Program-made: the position numbers and the translations under genes
NCBI GenBank assembly: GCA_003020945.1
Contig: PXRU01000019.1
Span: 66,737-121,901, forward strand
Length of the DNA: 55,165 nucleotides
Direction of reading: 5' to 3'
Origin: Halobacteriales archaeon QS_6_71_20
Lineage (GTDB): Archaea; Halobacteriota; Halobacteria; Halobacteriales; Haloferacaceae
Shown: piece by piece, positions 1 to 8,699 of the stretch
Layout of the letters: each line of letters begins with the position of its first letter
Position numbering within the stretch: position 1 is the first letter of the stretch
Notes under the pieces: generated by a model
Databases searched by the model: none
The model's input: the letters and a program-made list of their open reading frames with translations, nothing else
Told to the model about the DNA's origin: nothing

Positions 1-60
1 TCGCTCGCCCTCGCGTCAATTTCTGCGCGGCTCGGCACGAAGACCTCGCCGCGGTCCGGC

Positions 61-85
61 CGAGGGCTCGCTTCGCTCGCCCTCG
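61..85. repeat. Inverted repeat just 3' of ileS
   Basis: A 7-bp perfect stem (CGAGGGC at 61-67, GCCCTCG at 79-85) with an 11-nt loop lies immediately beyond the ileS stop on the minus strand. An 18-nt direct repeat (positions 1-18 and 73-90) overlaps it. It may shape the 3' end of the ileS transcript, but there is no T-run, so termination is an inference. Such palindromic GC-rich gene-end repeats are common in haloarchaea. Positions 1-60 hold nothing else I can identify. Confidence 0.45.
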
Positions 86-87
86 CG

Positions 88-3000
88 TCAGTCGTCAGCG
101 GGGGTCTCCACCCCTACGCGCGCGACGCCGATGGTGACGGCGACGTCCTCGACGGTCCACTCCTCGACGAGGTCGAACGCCCCCTCGGTACCGTCCTCGC
201 CCTCGGCGTCACCGACCCCGTCGACGAACGCGTCCGTTCGCGTCTCCTCGGCGACGTGCTTCCGGTGGTCGTCAACGAAGCCGGCGACGCGGTCGTCGCC
301 GACGTCCAGCGAGACGCGGATGCGCTCGTCCACGTCGAGGTCGAGCTCCTTACGCATCTCCTGGATCCGGCGGACTACGTCGCGGGCGTACCCCTCGGAC
401 TCCACGCCCTCGGTGAGCTCGGTGTCGACGTACACCGTCCCGGAGTCGAACCCGGCGCCGACGACGCCGTCGGGCGCCCGCGAGCGGAACGACACCATCT
501 CCGGGTCGAGCTCGTACGTCTCGCCGTCGACCGCGACCGCGAGGCCGTCGCCGGTCTCCAGCTCCGCCCGGGTCGCCCCCTCGACGGCGGCCATGACCGC
601 CTGGGCGTCGCCGCCGAACGCCGGCCCGAGCTTCGACATCTCCGGCTCGGCGACCTCGACGAGCTCGCCGTAGGAGTCGACGACCTCGACCGAGCGGCTG
701 TTCACCCGGTCGGCCAGCAGGTCGCGGAGCCGCGACACCGACTCCCGCGTCGCCGCGTCGCCGCTCTCGACGACGACCCGGGTGACGGGCCAGCGGAGCT
801 TCCGCTCGGCGCGCTGCCGGGCGTTCGCCGCGGCCTCCTCCACGTCGCGCAGCACCGCCATGTCCGTCTCCAGCCGCTCGTCGCGCAGCGACGCGTCCGC
901 TTCGGGGTAGTCGAGCTGGTGGACGGTCGTCGCCTCGCCGTCGAGATGCTGGTACATCCGCTCGGTGATGTACGGCGCGTACGGCGCGAGCAGGCGGGTG
1001 ACCTCGTTCAGGACGGTCGCCGTCGTCGCGTAGGCGGCGCGCTTGCTCGCGGAGTCGGCGTCCTCCCACATGCGCTCGCGGATCGCCTTCACGTAGAAGC
1101 GGGAGACGTCGCCGGTGACGAACTCCAGCAGCGCGTTCAGGGCGTCGTCGACCTCGTAGTCGGACCAGGCGTCGGCCATCTCGGCCTCGACGGTCTGCAG
1201 GCGCGAGAGCACCCACTCGTCGACGACCTCCAGTTCCGCGGCGTCGACGTCCGGGGACGCCGGGTCGTAGCCGTCGAGCCGCATGTACGGCAGCGGGAAC
1301 CGGAAGACGTTCCAGAGGATGTTCAGCGTGGACTGCATCTCGTGGAGGCCGTCCCACTCGAACGCGAGGTTCTTCTCCTGCTGCTCGTGGCTGAGGAGGT
1401 AACACCGCAGCGGGTCGCGCCCGGCGGCGTCGATCGCCTCCTGCGGCTCGACGATGTTCCCCCTGCTCTTGGACATCTTCGAGCCGTCGCCCATCGTCGT
1501 GAAGCCGTGCATCAGCACCTCGTCGTACGGCGACTCGCCGACGGCGGCGGTGCCCATGCCGAGCTGTGACCAGAACCACCCGCGGGTCTGGTCGTGCGCC
1601 TCGACGATGAGGTCGGCGGGCCACAGCTCCTCGAACTCCGCCTCGTCGCTCGGGTAGTCGATCGTGCCGAGGCTGGCGACCGAGGAGTCGAACCACACGT
1701 CGAACACGTCGGGTACGCGCTCGTAGGTGGTCCCGTCCTCCGTGATCGTGAGGCCGTCGACCGAGGGCCGGTGGAGGTCGATCGCCTCGGGGTCGACGTC
1801 CTGGTCGACGCGCTCGGCCAGTTCCTCGCGCGTGCCGACCACGACCGGGTCGTCGTCGTCCGACTCGGCGTCCTCGGGCACCCAGATGGGGAGGGGGATC
1901 CCCCAGTAGCGCTGCCGGGAGACGTTCCAGTCGGGCGCCTCCTCGACGAAGTTGCGGAAGCGTCCGTCCCGCGCCGACTGCGGGTGCCACTCGGCGTCGT
2001 CGATGTTGTCGAGGAGCTCGTCTTTGATCTCGGTGATCCGGATGAACCACTGGTCGGTCGCGAGGAAGACGATCGGCGTGTCACACCGCCAGCAGTGGCC
2101 GTAGCTGTGCTCGTGCGTCTCGCTCGCGAGCAGATGGCCCCGTTCGTCGAGGTCCGCGATGATCTCGTCGTTGGCGTCGCGGACGAACTGCCCGGCGTAC
2201 TTGCCGCCGGCTTCCGTGTAGACGCCGTCGCTGCCGACGGGGCAGAACGGCTCCATCCCGAGCTCCTCGCCGCGCTCGAAGTCCTCCTGGCCGTGGCCGG
2301 GCGCGGAGTGGACCAGCCCCGTGCGGTCGGCCTCGACGTACTCGGCGGTGTACACCTGTCCGGCGCCCTCGTAGTCGGGGTGCTCGGGCACTTCCTCCGC
2401 GAGCGGGTGGTCGTACCCCCAGCCCACTAGCTCCTCGCCGTCGAACTCCTCGACGACCTCGTAGTCGTCGTAGCGACCGCGCGAGAGCGCGTCCTCGACG
2501 GTCGAGGCCGCGAGATACAGCGTCTCCGTCTCGCCGTCGTTCGTGGCCTCGACCCGCTGGTAGGTGAGGTCGCTCCCGACGGCGACGAACGTGTTGGCGG
2601 GGATCGTCCACGGCGTTGTCGTCCAGATGACGAGGCTCCCCTCGCGGTCGGAGAGGGGGAATGTCACGTAGATCGAGGGGGACTCGATCTCCTCGTACTC
2701 CACCTCGTTGTTGGCGATGGCGGTCTCACACCGGGGGCACTGGGAGATGGAGCGTTTCCCCTGCTCGACGAGGCCGCGCTCGTGGACCTGCCGGAGCGCC
2801 CACCAGGCGGCCTCCATGTACTCCGGCTCGATGGTCTGGTACGGGTTGTCCCAGTCCATCCACGCGCCGATCGACCGGAAGTCCTCGTCCATCTTCTCGC
2901 GGTTGCGCAGGGCGAACTCCCGGCACTCCTCGATGAAGTTCTCCATGCCGAACTCCTCGATGTCGCGCTTCGTGTCGAAGCCCAGCTCCTGCTCGACTTT

Positions 3001-3285
3001 CGTCTCGATCGGGAGCCCGTGCATGTCGTAGCCGGGCCGGTCCGTCACGTCGTGGCCCTGCATCCGGGTGTAGCGGATGACGGTGTCCTTCAGCGTCTTG
3101 TTCCAGGCCGTCCCCAGGTGCATCTGCCCGGTCGTGTACGGCGGACCGTCGACGAAGAAGAACGACGGGTCGTCGGCGTGTGCCTCCTTCGTCGCCTCGT
3201 AGGCGTTCGTCTCGTCCCAGCGCTCGGAGACGGCGGTCTCCACCGCCTCCGGCGCGTACTGGTCCGAGATGTCGCTGTCGTCCAT
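88..3285 (-). CDS. ileS: Isoleucyl-tRNA synthetase
   Basis: Charges tRNA-Ile with isoleucine in the cytoplasm (class I aminoacyl-tRNA synthetase). The protein is 1065 aa from the ATG at 3285, the usual size for archaeal IleRS; an upstream in-frame ATG at 3315 would add a basic, unconserved 10 residues, so I prefer 3285. The HIGH signature appears as HLGT at residues 56-59 after GPPYTTGQM, and KMSKS is at residues 603-607. Between them is the CP1 editing region, and the C-terminal third is the anticodon-binding domain. It has its own promoter region, diverging from the CDC48 gene across about 280 nt. Very confident of the family; Ile rather than Val or Leu specificity follows from overall similarity to haloarchaeal IleRS. 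Confidence 0.97.
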   Translation of the reverse strand: MDDSDISDQYAPEAVETAVSERWDETNAYEATKEAHADDPSFFFVDGPPYTTGQMHLGTAWNKTLKDTVIRYTRMQGHDVTDRPGYDMHGLPIETKVEQELGFDTKRDIEEFGMENFIEECREFALRNREKMDEDFRSIGAWMDWDNPYQTIEPEYMEAAWWALRQVHERGLVEQGKRSISQCPRCETAIANNEVEYEEIESPSIYVTFPLSDREGSLVIWTTTPWTIPANTFVAVGSDLTYQRVEATNDGETETLYLAASTVEDALSRGRYDDYEVVEEFDGEELVGWGYDHPLAEEVPEHPDYEGAGQVYTAEYVEADRTGLVHSAPGHGQEDFERGEELGMEPFCPVGSDGVYTEAGGKYAGQFVRDANDEIIADLDERGHLLASETHEHSYGHCWRCDTPIVFLATDQWFIRITEIKDELLDNIDDAEWHPQSARDGRFRNFVEEAPDWNVSRQRYWGIPLPIWVPEDAESDDDDPVVVGTREELAERVDQDVDPEAIDLHRPSVDGLTITEDGTTYERVPDVFDVWFDSSVASLGTIDYPSDEAEFEELWPADLIVEAHDQTRGWFWSQLGMGTAAVGESPYDEVLMHGFTTMGDGSKMSKSRGNIVEPQEAIDAAGRDPLRCYLLSHEQQEKNLAFEWDGLHEMQSTLNILWNVFRFPLPYMRLDGYDPASPDVDAAELEVVDEWVLSRLQTVEAEMADAWSDYEVDDALNALLEFVTGDVSRFYVKAIRERMWEDADSASKRAAYATTATVLNEVTRLLAPYAPYITERMYQHLDGEATTVHQLDYPEADASLRDERLETDMAVLRDVEEAAANARQRAERKLRWPVTRVVVESGDAATRESVSRLRDLLADRVNSRSVEVVDSYGELVEVAEPEMSKLGPAFGGDAQAVMAAVEGATRAELETGDGLAVAVDGETYELDPEMVSFRSRAPDGVVGAGFDSGTVYVDTELTEGVESEGYARDVVRRIQEMRKELDLDVDERIRVSLDVGDDRVAGFVDDHRKHVAEETRTDAFVDGVGDAEGEDGTEGAFDLVEEWTVEDVAVTIGVARVGVETPADD

Positions 3286-3349
3286 ACGCGAGGTGAGCCG
3301 CCCGGCGTACATCAAGTCGGTGGTCTGGCAGAGCGTGTGTCGAGGGGGG

Positions 3350-3374
3350 CGAGGTCGAACGGAGTGAGACCTCG
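3350..3374. repeat. Hairpin in the ileS-cdc48 divergent spacer
   Basis: CGAGGTC (3350-3356) pairs with GACCTCG (3368-3374) around an 11-nt loop. The flanking sequence to about 3420 is a run of purine-rich GAGCGAAGCGAACG-like motifs typical of haloarchaeal intergenic DNA. No gene is visible between 3286 and 3568; promoters for both divergent genes must lie here. Confidence 0.4.
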
Positions 3375-3568
3375 ATGCGAGCGGCGAACGCAGTGAGCCG
3401 TGAGCGAAGCGAACGACCGAGACACACGGAGGGGCGGCGGGCTTGCGGACTCAGATCTCGACCTCCCGCGGTCGGATCGGCGGGGTGGTGTGACACCCAC
3501 ATCGGCACGGGCGTCGGCGCCGCCGATCGCGTGAAAAGCGGTAAGCCCCGCGATGCCGAAGCGAGGGC

Positions 3569-5770
3569 ATGAGCGACGACGAGGGACTGGCGCTGACGGT
3601 CCGGGGCGCGGCCAAGCGCGACGCGGGGCGCGGCATCGCCAGGCTCTCCGACGCGACGATGAGCCGGCTCGGCGTACTCTCGGGCGAGACGGTCGTCGTC
3701 GCCGGCGACGACGAGACGGCGGCGAAGGTGTGGCCCGCCGGCGCCGAGGCCGGCGACGACGAGCTGTTGATCGACGCCGAGACCCGCGCCAACGCCGGCG
3801 CGCGGATCGGCGAGCGGGTGCGCGTCCACGAGGAGCGGGTCGGCGAGGCGGACGCGGTGACGCTGACGGCCCCGGCGGCGCTGGACGGCGTCGCCATCGC
3901 CGACGACACGCTGTCGCGCGCCGCGAAGCGCGACCTCGACGGGCGCCCGGTCCGGGCGGGCGAGCAGGTCCGGCTCTCGCATCTCGGGGGCAACGTGTTC
4001 GTCGTCGACGAGACCCGACCGGAGGGACCGGCGCGGGTCACCGCCGACACCCGGGTGTCGGTCCGACGACCGGACGGCGACGGCGGAGCCGGGAGTGCCG
4101 ACGGCGACGACCGCGCCGCCGACTCCCGGACGGGGACCGGCGCGTCGGTCGACCTCCCGGTCGGGAACCAGCGTGGGGGTGGCGATGCGAGCGACCCCGC
4201 CGACGCAGGCGACCTCGGGGGGACTGCCCCCGGGCCGACGGCGCCCGCCGGCGGCGTCACCTACGAGGACATCGGCGGCCTCGACGAGGAGCTCGACCTC
4301 GTACGCGAGACGATCGAGCTCCCCCTCTCGGAGCCGGAGGTCGCGAAGGCCGTCGCCAACGAGGTGGACGCCACCTTCATGTCGGTGTCGGGCCCGGAGA
4401 TCACCTCGAAGTACAAGGGGGAAAGCGAGGAGCGGCTCCGCGAGATCTTCGAGGAGGCCGACGAGAACGCGCCGGCGATCGTCTTCTTCGACGAGATCGA
4501 CTCCATCGCCGGCGAGCGCGACGACGGCGGCGACATGGAGAGCCGGATCGTGGGGCAACTACTCTCGCTGATGGACGGGCTCGACGCCCGCGAGGACGTG
4601 ATCGTCATCGGCGCGACCAACCGCGTGGACTCGATCGACCCGGCGCTGCGCCGCGGCGGCCGCTTCGACCGCGAGATCGAGATCGGCGTCCCCGGCGAGG
4701 CCGGACGCCGGGAGATCCTGGAGGTACACGTCCGGCGGATGCCGCTCTCGGACGACGTGGACGTGGACCGCCTCGCGGCCCGCACGTACGGGTTCGTCGG
4801 CGCCGACGTCGACTCGCTGACGACGGAGGCGGCGCTGACGGCGCTGCGGCGCGCGCGGCGGGACGACAGCGCGGTCGACCTGGCGACGGTGGCGGTGACG
4901 CGGGCGGACTTCGAGTCGGCGCTGTCGGCGGTCGAGCCGTCCGCGATGCGGGAGTACGTCGCCGAACAGCCCGACACAACCTTCGACGACGTGGGCGGGC
5001 TCGCGGAGGCGAAGGCGACGCTGGAGCGGGCGGTGACGTGGCCGCTCACCTACGGGCCGCTGTTCGACGCCGCGGGCGCCGACCCGCCGACCGGCGTCCT
5101 CCTGTACGGCCCCCCCGGCACCGGGAAGACGCTGCTGGCGCGGGCCATCGCGGGCGAGTCGGAGGTGAACTTCATCGAGGTCGCGGGGCCGGAGCTGCTC
5201 GACCGCTACGTCGGCGAGTCCGAGAAGGCGGTGCGGGAGGTGTTCGAGCGCGCCCGCCAGTCGGCTCCCTCGATCCTCTTTTTCGACGAGATCGACGCCA
5301 TCGCGACCGCCCGCGGCGGCATGGGCGACGCCTCGGGCGTCGGCGAACGGGTCGTCTCCCAGCTGCTGACGGAGCTCGACCGCGCGGGCGACAACCCCAA
5401 CCTCGCGGTGGTCGCGGCAACGAACCGGCGGGACGCGCTCGACGACGCGCTCGTGCGCCCCGGCCGCCTGGAGAGCCACGTCGAGGTCCCGCTGCCGGAT
5501 GCGGCGGGTCGCCGGAAGATCCTCGCCGTCCACACTGAGCACACCCCGATCGCCGACGACGTCGACCTCGACGCCGTCGCCGCCGACACAGAGGGGTACT
5601 CCGGGGCGGAGCTGACGGCGGTCGTCCGCGAGGCGACGATGCGGGCGGTCGAGCGCGTCGCCGACGAGTTCGGCGCCGAGGCGAACGACCACGCCGACGC
5701 GCTCTCGATGACGACGGCCGACCTCGATGCGGCACTGGAGCGGGTGAGTCCGCCCGAGTCGCTCGACTGA
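3569..5770 (+). CDS. CDC48/VCP-type AAA+ ATPase with a D1 domain lacking Walker A
   Basis: Archaeal CDC48 proteins are hexameric unfoldases that feed proteins to the proteasome. This 733-aa protein has the N-terminal double-psi barrel module (about residues 5-160), a Gly/Asp/Thr-rich linker (165-228), D1 (from about 230) and D2 (from about 470). D2 is intact: GPPGTGKT, then [10 protein letters not shown]1 starts normally ([17 protein letters not shown]) but runs from SEPE directly into [10 protein letters not shown] at residues 257-258 (about nt 4340). The roughly 28 residues that normally lie here, including the P-loop GPPGTGKT, are absent, while D1 Walker B ([10 protein letters not shown]) and the second region of homology remain. 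The gap is in frame, so the gene reads through. D1 should therefore be unable to bind nucleotide normally. Start ATG at 3569 fits the N-domain. Haloarchaea usually have several CDC48 paralogues, so this may be a specialised copy. Confidence 0.93.
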   Translation: MSDDEGLALTVRGAAKRDAGRGIARLSDATMSRLGVLSGETVVVAGDDETAAKVWPAGAEAGDDELLIDAETRANAGARIGERVRVHEERVGEADAVTLTAPAALDGVAIADDTLSRAAKRDLDGRPVRAGEQVRLSHLGGNVFVVDETRPEGPARVTADTRVSVRRPDGDGGAGSADGDDRAADSRTGTGASVDLPVGNQRGGGDASDPADAGDLGGTAPGPTAPAGGVTYEDIGGLDEELDLVRETIELPLSEPEVAKAVANEVDATFMSVSGPEITSKYKGESEERLREIFEEADENAPAIVFFDEIDSIAGERDDGGDMESRIVGQLLSLMDGLDAREDVIVIGATNRVDSIDPALRRGGRFDREIEIGVPGEAGRREILEVHVRRMPLSDDVDVDRLAARTYGFVGADVDSLTTEAALTALRRARRDDSAVDLATVAVTRADFESALSAVEPSAMREYVAEQPDTTFDDVGGLAEAKATLERAVTWPLTYGPLFDAAGADPPTGVLLYGPPGTGKTLLARAIAGESEVNFIEVAGPELLDRYVGESEKAVREVFERARQSAPSILFFDEIDAIATARGGMGDASGVGERVVSQLLTELDRAGDNPNLAVVAATNRRDALDDALVRPGRLESHVEVPLPDAAGRRKILAVHTEHTPIADDVDLDAVAADTEGYSGAELTAVVREATMRAVERVADEFGAEANDHADALSMTTADLDAALERVSPPESLD

Positions 5771-5800
5771 CCGGGCCGAGACCGGACGGCAGTCGGGGGG

Positions 5801-6514
5801 TCACCCCTTCCGCAACACCGCCTCGTAGTGGTGGTCGTTCGTGTATCGCACCGCCGAGACCGTCCACGCGGAGCCGACGCACGCCGCCCGGAGCACGTCC
5901 GGCGCGAACGGACGGAACAGCAGGGTATCCCCCACGTCGCCCTCGTACTCGAAGTGCATCACGCGGTAGCCCGTCCCCGGCGTCGGGTCCGGCCGGTAGC
6001 CGAGCAGCTCCCGAGCCGACTCGGCCTCGGGGTCGTAGTTGTCGAGCACGGCGACGGCCCCGTCCGTCGTCACGAACGCGAGGTCGGCGAGGAATTCGCG
6101 GAGGCGGCGGCGCGAACGGGCGAGGCCGAGCTGGGTGCCGTGGGCGTGGACCGCCCGAAAGCGGTCGCGCTCGAACGACTCCCGGAGCGCGACCATGTCG
6201 CCCGCGACGGCGCGCTCGACGCCCCGCTCGCGCATCGTCTCGACGAGGTGTGTGGACGGTTCCAGTCCAACCACCGGTCCGTCGTACCGCTTCTGGAACC
6301 GCAGCACGTCCCGGCCGGCACCCGCGCCCAGGTCGAGCAGCGGCGCCGCGAGCCTGTCGGCGTCGAGGGTGTCGTACACGGACTCCTCTCGCCGCGCGAA
6401 GTAGAACCGCTCGATCGGGTGTTCGAGTCGGTCGTCGCCGTCGACGCACCACAGCGGCTCCTCCTGCTCGCGGCGGTGGAACTCGCGGATCGCGCGGCCG
6501 AACGGGTCGGTCAC
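5801..6514 (-). CDS. Class I SAM-dependent methyltransferase
   Basis: Predicted cytosolic methyltransferase of unknown substrate. The glycine-rich SAM-binding motif I is visible as LLDLGAGAGRDVLRF, followed by an acidic residue at the end of the second strand (GLEPS) and a motif resembling VAGDMVALRE. I chose the GTG at 6514 (237 aa, beginning VTDPFGRAIREF) because the sequence upstream is basic and non-conserved in character; an ATG at 6616 would give 271 aa. It is convergent with the CDC48 gene (30 nt between stops) and divergent from the small gene at 6638. Family certain, substrate unknown. Confidence 0.85.
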   Translation of the reverse strand: MTDPFGRAIREFHRREQEEPLWCVDGDDRLEHPIERFYFARREESVYDTLDADRLAAPLLDLGAGAGRDVLRFQKRYDGPVVGLEPSTHLVETMRERGVERAVAGDMVALRESFERDRFRAVHAHGTQLGLARSRRRLREFLADLAFVTTDGAVAVLDNYDPEAESARELLGYRPDPTPGTGYRVMHFEYEGDVGDTLLFRPFAPDVLRAACVGSAWTVSAVRYTNDHHYEAVLRKG

Positions 6515-6637
6515 GGGCGAGACGTCGGCTCTCGGGAGGATAACGGTGCGTGAGACTCGGTACCGCCCCCCGCGCCGCTGCCGGCAATACTGACTGGCAA
6601 CCGCACGGTTGAACACGCGCGACCGAGGGTGGGAGGT

Positions 6638-7027
6638 ATGTCACAACTGCTGCCCGACGAGGCCGCCGACCGACTCGTCTCGACGTGCCGGACCACGGTC
6701 GGCGACAACGCGCGGTCGGTGACGTACTTCTCCCGGACCGACCACGAGCAGCTGTACCTCCGCGACGACCTGGAGCAGGACGCCGACCTGATGGCGTTCA
6801 TCGGCACCGAGCGCCAGGACTTCGCGATGGCCAGCGACGGCTACTCCGGCACCGAGCTCGGCGACTACCGCTACACGATGCGCGTGTTCGAGAACGGCTA
6901 CGCGGTCCGCATCGACGGCGAGGACAAGGGCGTGCTCGTCACCAGCGACGGGATGGAGCTGCGGGACTTCAACCACCTCGCCAGCGCCGTCTCCGCGACG
7001 CTCTCGGAGTGGGCGGGCGAGGACTGA
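6638..7027 (+). CDS. Conserved haloarchaeal hypothetical protein (129 aa)
   Basis: A small acidic soluble protein beginning MSQLLPDEAADRL; a purine-rich GGGAGGT lies directly before the ATG at 6638, which supports this start over the GTG at 6629. It has no membrane segment and no catalytic motif I can name. The pattern RSVTYFSRTDHEQLYLR followed by YRYTMRVFENGYAVRI resembles a haloarchaea-restricted family that I believe is numbered DUF7522 (number unverified). Function unknown. Strong codon bias supports that it is real. Confidence 0.8.
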   Translation: MSQLLPDEAADRLVSTCRTTVGDNARSVTYFSRTDHEQLYLRDDLEQDADLMAFIGTERQDFAMASDGYSGTELGDYRYTMRVFENGYAVRIDGEDKGVLVTSDGMELRDFNHLASAVSATLSEWAGED

Positions 7028-7150
7028 ACGCGACCCACGAAGACGATGCAGAACGCTCGCTTCGCAGACGTAGTGGTCACAAGTTCGCCGTCGTGACTGC
7101 CGACCGTCTTCCGGAACGTCCGAGGAACGTTGAGGGGCAGAACCCGCAAC

Positions 7151-7550
7151 TCAAGATGAGACTGAACAGACGGCCTCCATGTCGGCAACGAGCTCTCGGG
7201 TTCGAGAATGGAGCGCGTCGACGTTCTCATCGAGTTCCTCGTAGCCGTAGCCGGCCTGTCGACGGAGTTCGGCGAGTTTGCTGAAGAACCGTCCGTCGCG
7301 GCGTGGGGCGTCGCCGTCGGCGATTATTTCGGATCCGAAGAGTGAGAGTACGCCGCCGTGAGAGGCCGGTTCAAACCCACGGTCGTAGAGAGCCGCCTGA
7401 ACGGCGTGAAATGCGGCGTAGTAGAGTCTGTTGATCACTGTAGTGTCCGAAGCTCCGGCATCTCTCGTCTTCGTTGCGTCGTCGAGGGCTCGGTGTGCCT
7501 ACTCGATCGAGTTCCTGCTCGACGAACGGAGCTGAATCGTCAGCAGTCAT
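7151..7550 (-). pseudogene. HEPN-domain toxin, frameshifted
   Basis: Two minus-strand frames together encode one HEPN protein of the HEPN/MNT toxin-antitoxin type. The first frame starts at 7550 (MTADDSAPFVEQELDR). The second covers AHRALDDATKTRDAGASDTT and continues through NRLYYAAFHAVQAAL to the end at 7151. They join by one nucleotide around 7500-7502 (removing one base gives ...ELDREAHRAL...). The HEPN RNase-type R-x6-H motif is present in DRGFEPASHGG. Without the shift the product would be about 132 aa. The upstream antitoxin gene overlaps the start by 11 nt, as in intact pairs. A GTG at 7438 could restart translation, giving a 95-aa fragment that keeps the R-x6-H. Either a genuine pseudogene, recoding, or a sequencing error. 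Confidence 0.85.
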
Positions 7551-7908
7551 ACGAGCGACCTTCGGAGAGAACGGTACGGACGAACGGATTTCCATCCCGG
7601 CGATAGCGGTCGAACGTGGCTTCCGAAAGTATGTGGAGTTCGACGGCCGGGCCGTACTCGATCGTCACGTCGAGGGCGATATCACGGAGCGACTCGGCGA
7701 CCGTCTCGCGGTCGATATCGTCCCCGAGGATCACGAGAACATCGATATCGCTCGACCGACCGGACGCCTCACCGCGTACTGTCGAGCCGAACACGTACAG
7801 CGCCACCAGTTCCTCCGTGTGTTGAGACCGCGCACGGTCGGCAAACGCAGCCGCTGCTTCCTGATGCACCCCATCAGGAAGCGGTTCGTGAGTGGTCTCG
7901 CCGCCCAT
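7540..7908 (-). CDS. MNT-type nucleotidyltransferase antitoxin
   Basis: Minimal nucleotidyltransferase of the DNA polymerase beta superfamily, 122 aa. The signature GST followed by DID is present (YVFGSTVRGEASGR, then SSDIDVLV). In characterised pairs such proteins neutralise their HEPN partner, in some cases by AMPylating it. The gene overlaps the HEPN frame by 11 nt (7540-7550). Start choice: a TATA-like AGTATAAT at about 7936-7942 lies about 30 nt before the ATG at 7908, fitting a leaderless mRNA. The upstream ATG at 7935 has a GGTGGAG at Shine-Dalgarno distance and would give 131 aa, so it remains possible. Confidence 0.88.
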   Translation of the reverse strand: MGGETTHEPLPDGVHQEAAAAFADRARSQHTEELVALYVFGSTVRGEASGRSSDIDVLVILGDDIDRETVAESLRDIALDVTIEYGPAVELHILSEATFDRYRRDGNPFVRTVLSEGRSYDC

Positions 7909-7935
7909 ATCGACGGATAGGCGGCCCGCCTTCAT

Positions 7936-7942
7936 TATACTT
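7936..7942 (-). promoter_or_regulatory. TATA-like box of the MNT/HEPN pair
   Basis: Minus-strand AGTATAA lies about 30 nt upstream of the ATG at 7908. It also sits immediately in front of the alternative ATG at 7935. Confidence 0.4.
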
Positions 7943-8007
7943 CTCCACCTGTGGGAGCGTCGAGTCCTACTTGCCGTACGCCTGCACGGGGTTCACAGGA
8001 CGTAACT

Positions 8008-8433
8008 TCAGGAACGGGACGGGGGCCGGATACCCGAAACCACATTTGAGACGAGAGAAACGATCCTCTCCCCGAACCCACCTGCGAGGAGCACGACCCC
8101 ACCCAATGCACACAGGTACACTCCGATCCCGGGGAGAATGCCGTCGACGGCATTGATCCGGACGAACTCCCCAACAGCGACAGCGATACTCGCTACGCCG
8201 TATCCCGCAGCGATGACCGCGAGGCGGGATCCGAGATCCGACAGCACGGAGGCGGTTAGAACGATCACTCCGCCTACGACGAGAAACTCGCCATATAGCT
8301 CGAGACCGGATCGCATCCCGAAGAAGTAGCCACCCAGCCAACTCTGTGGGGCCACCGTTATCCACGGGGCGATCCCACCGGTGATCGTGAGAAGCGCCCC
8401 AATTCTCACGAGCGGACCTTTGTGGCCAGGCAT
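8008..8433 (-). CDS. Small polytopic membrane protein, unknown function
   Basis: 141 aa with about four hydrophobic segments (roughly residues 11-32, 47-66, 71-89 and 101-122) and a short basic C-terminus. No family recognised. It is in the same orientation as the MNT/HEPN pair but separated by its own promoter. Base composition around it (7.0-8.7 kb) is visibly more A/T-rich than flanking genes, which suggests a small acquired patch. Start ATG at 8433 is supported by the upstream A/T box. Confidence 0.65.
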   Translation of the reverse strand: MPGHKGPLVRIGALLTITGGIAPWITVAPQSWLGGYFFGMRSGLELYGEFLVVGGVIVLTASVLSDLGSRLAVIAAGYGVASIAVAVGEFVRINAVDGILPGIGVYLCALGGVVLLAGGFGERIVSLVSNVVSGIRPPSRS

Positions 8434-8699
8434 ACTATTGGAACCTCACCGCTGCCAGTACAAATATTATGATTAACGACGCGATTGATACATGAACAAT
8501 TTAACGATCGCGGAGCGCTGTATGTTCAATTCGAGAGTTATTCAGCCAGACGTGTCTCTACCACTTTCTTCGACCGCCGGCTCGCTCGATACCGTCGGTC
8601 GATATCGAATCCGGACGCAACTATGGGACTCGTACTCCTGGGTTCAACTTTTGGCACCGAACAGACTCCGCCCGTTCCACAGCTCTCTAACAGGCGTTG
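8434..8699. other. A/T-richer intergenic stretch without a supported gene
   Basis: Apart from the TATA-like box near 8465, I see no coding signal on either strand: short open frames here lack codon bias and family resemblance. The composition differs from the surrounding chromosome. It separates the small membrane protein's promoter from the 3' end of the helicase gene at 8700. Confidence 0.4.
8460..8469 (-). promoter_or_regulatory. TATA-like box upstream of the 8008-8433 gene
   Basis: ATAATATTTG on the minus strand is centred about 30 nt before the ATG at 8433, the spacing expected for a leaderless haloarchaeal promoter. Confidence 0.5.

Noticed and set aside
256..2430. Long plus-strand frames across ileS, and similar frames opposite CDC48, helicase and peptidase genes
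   Set aside because: They are high-GC shadows: Arg/Ala/Val-rich, no family features, and opposite well-identified genes.
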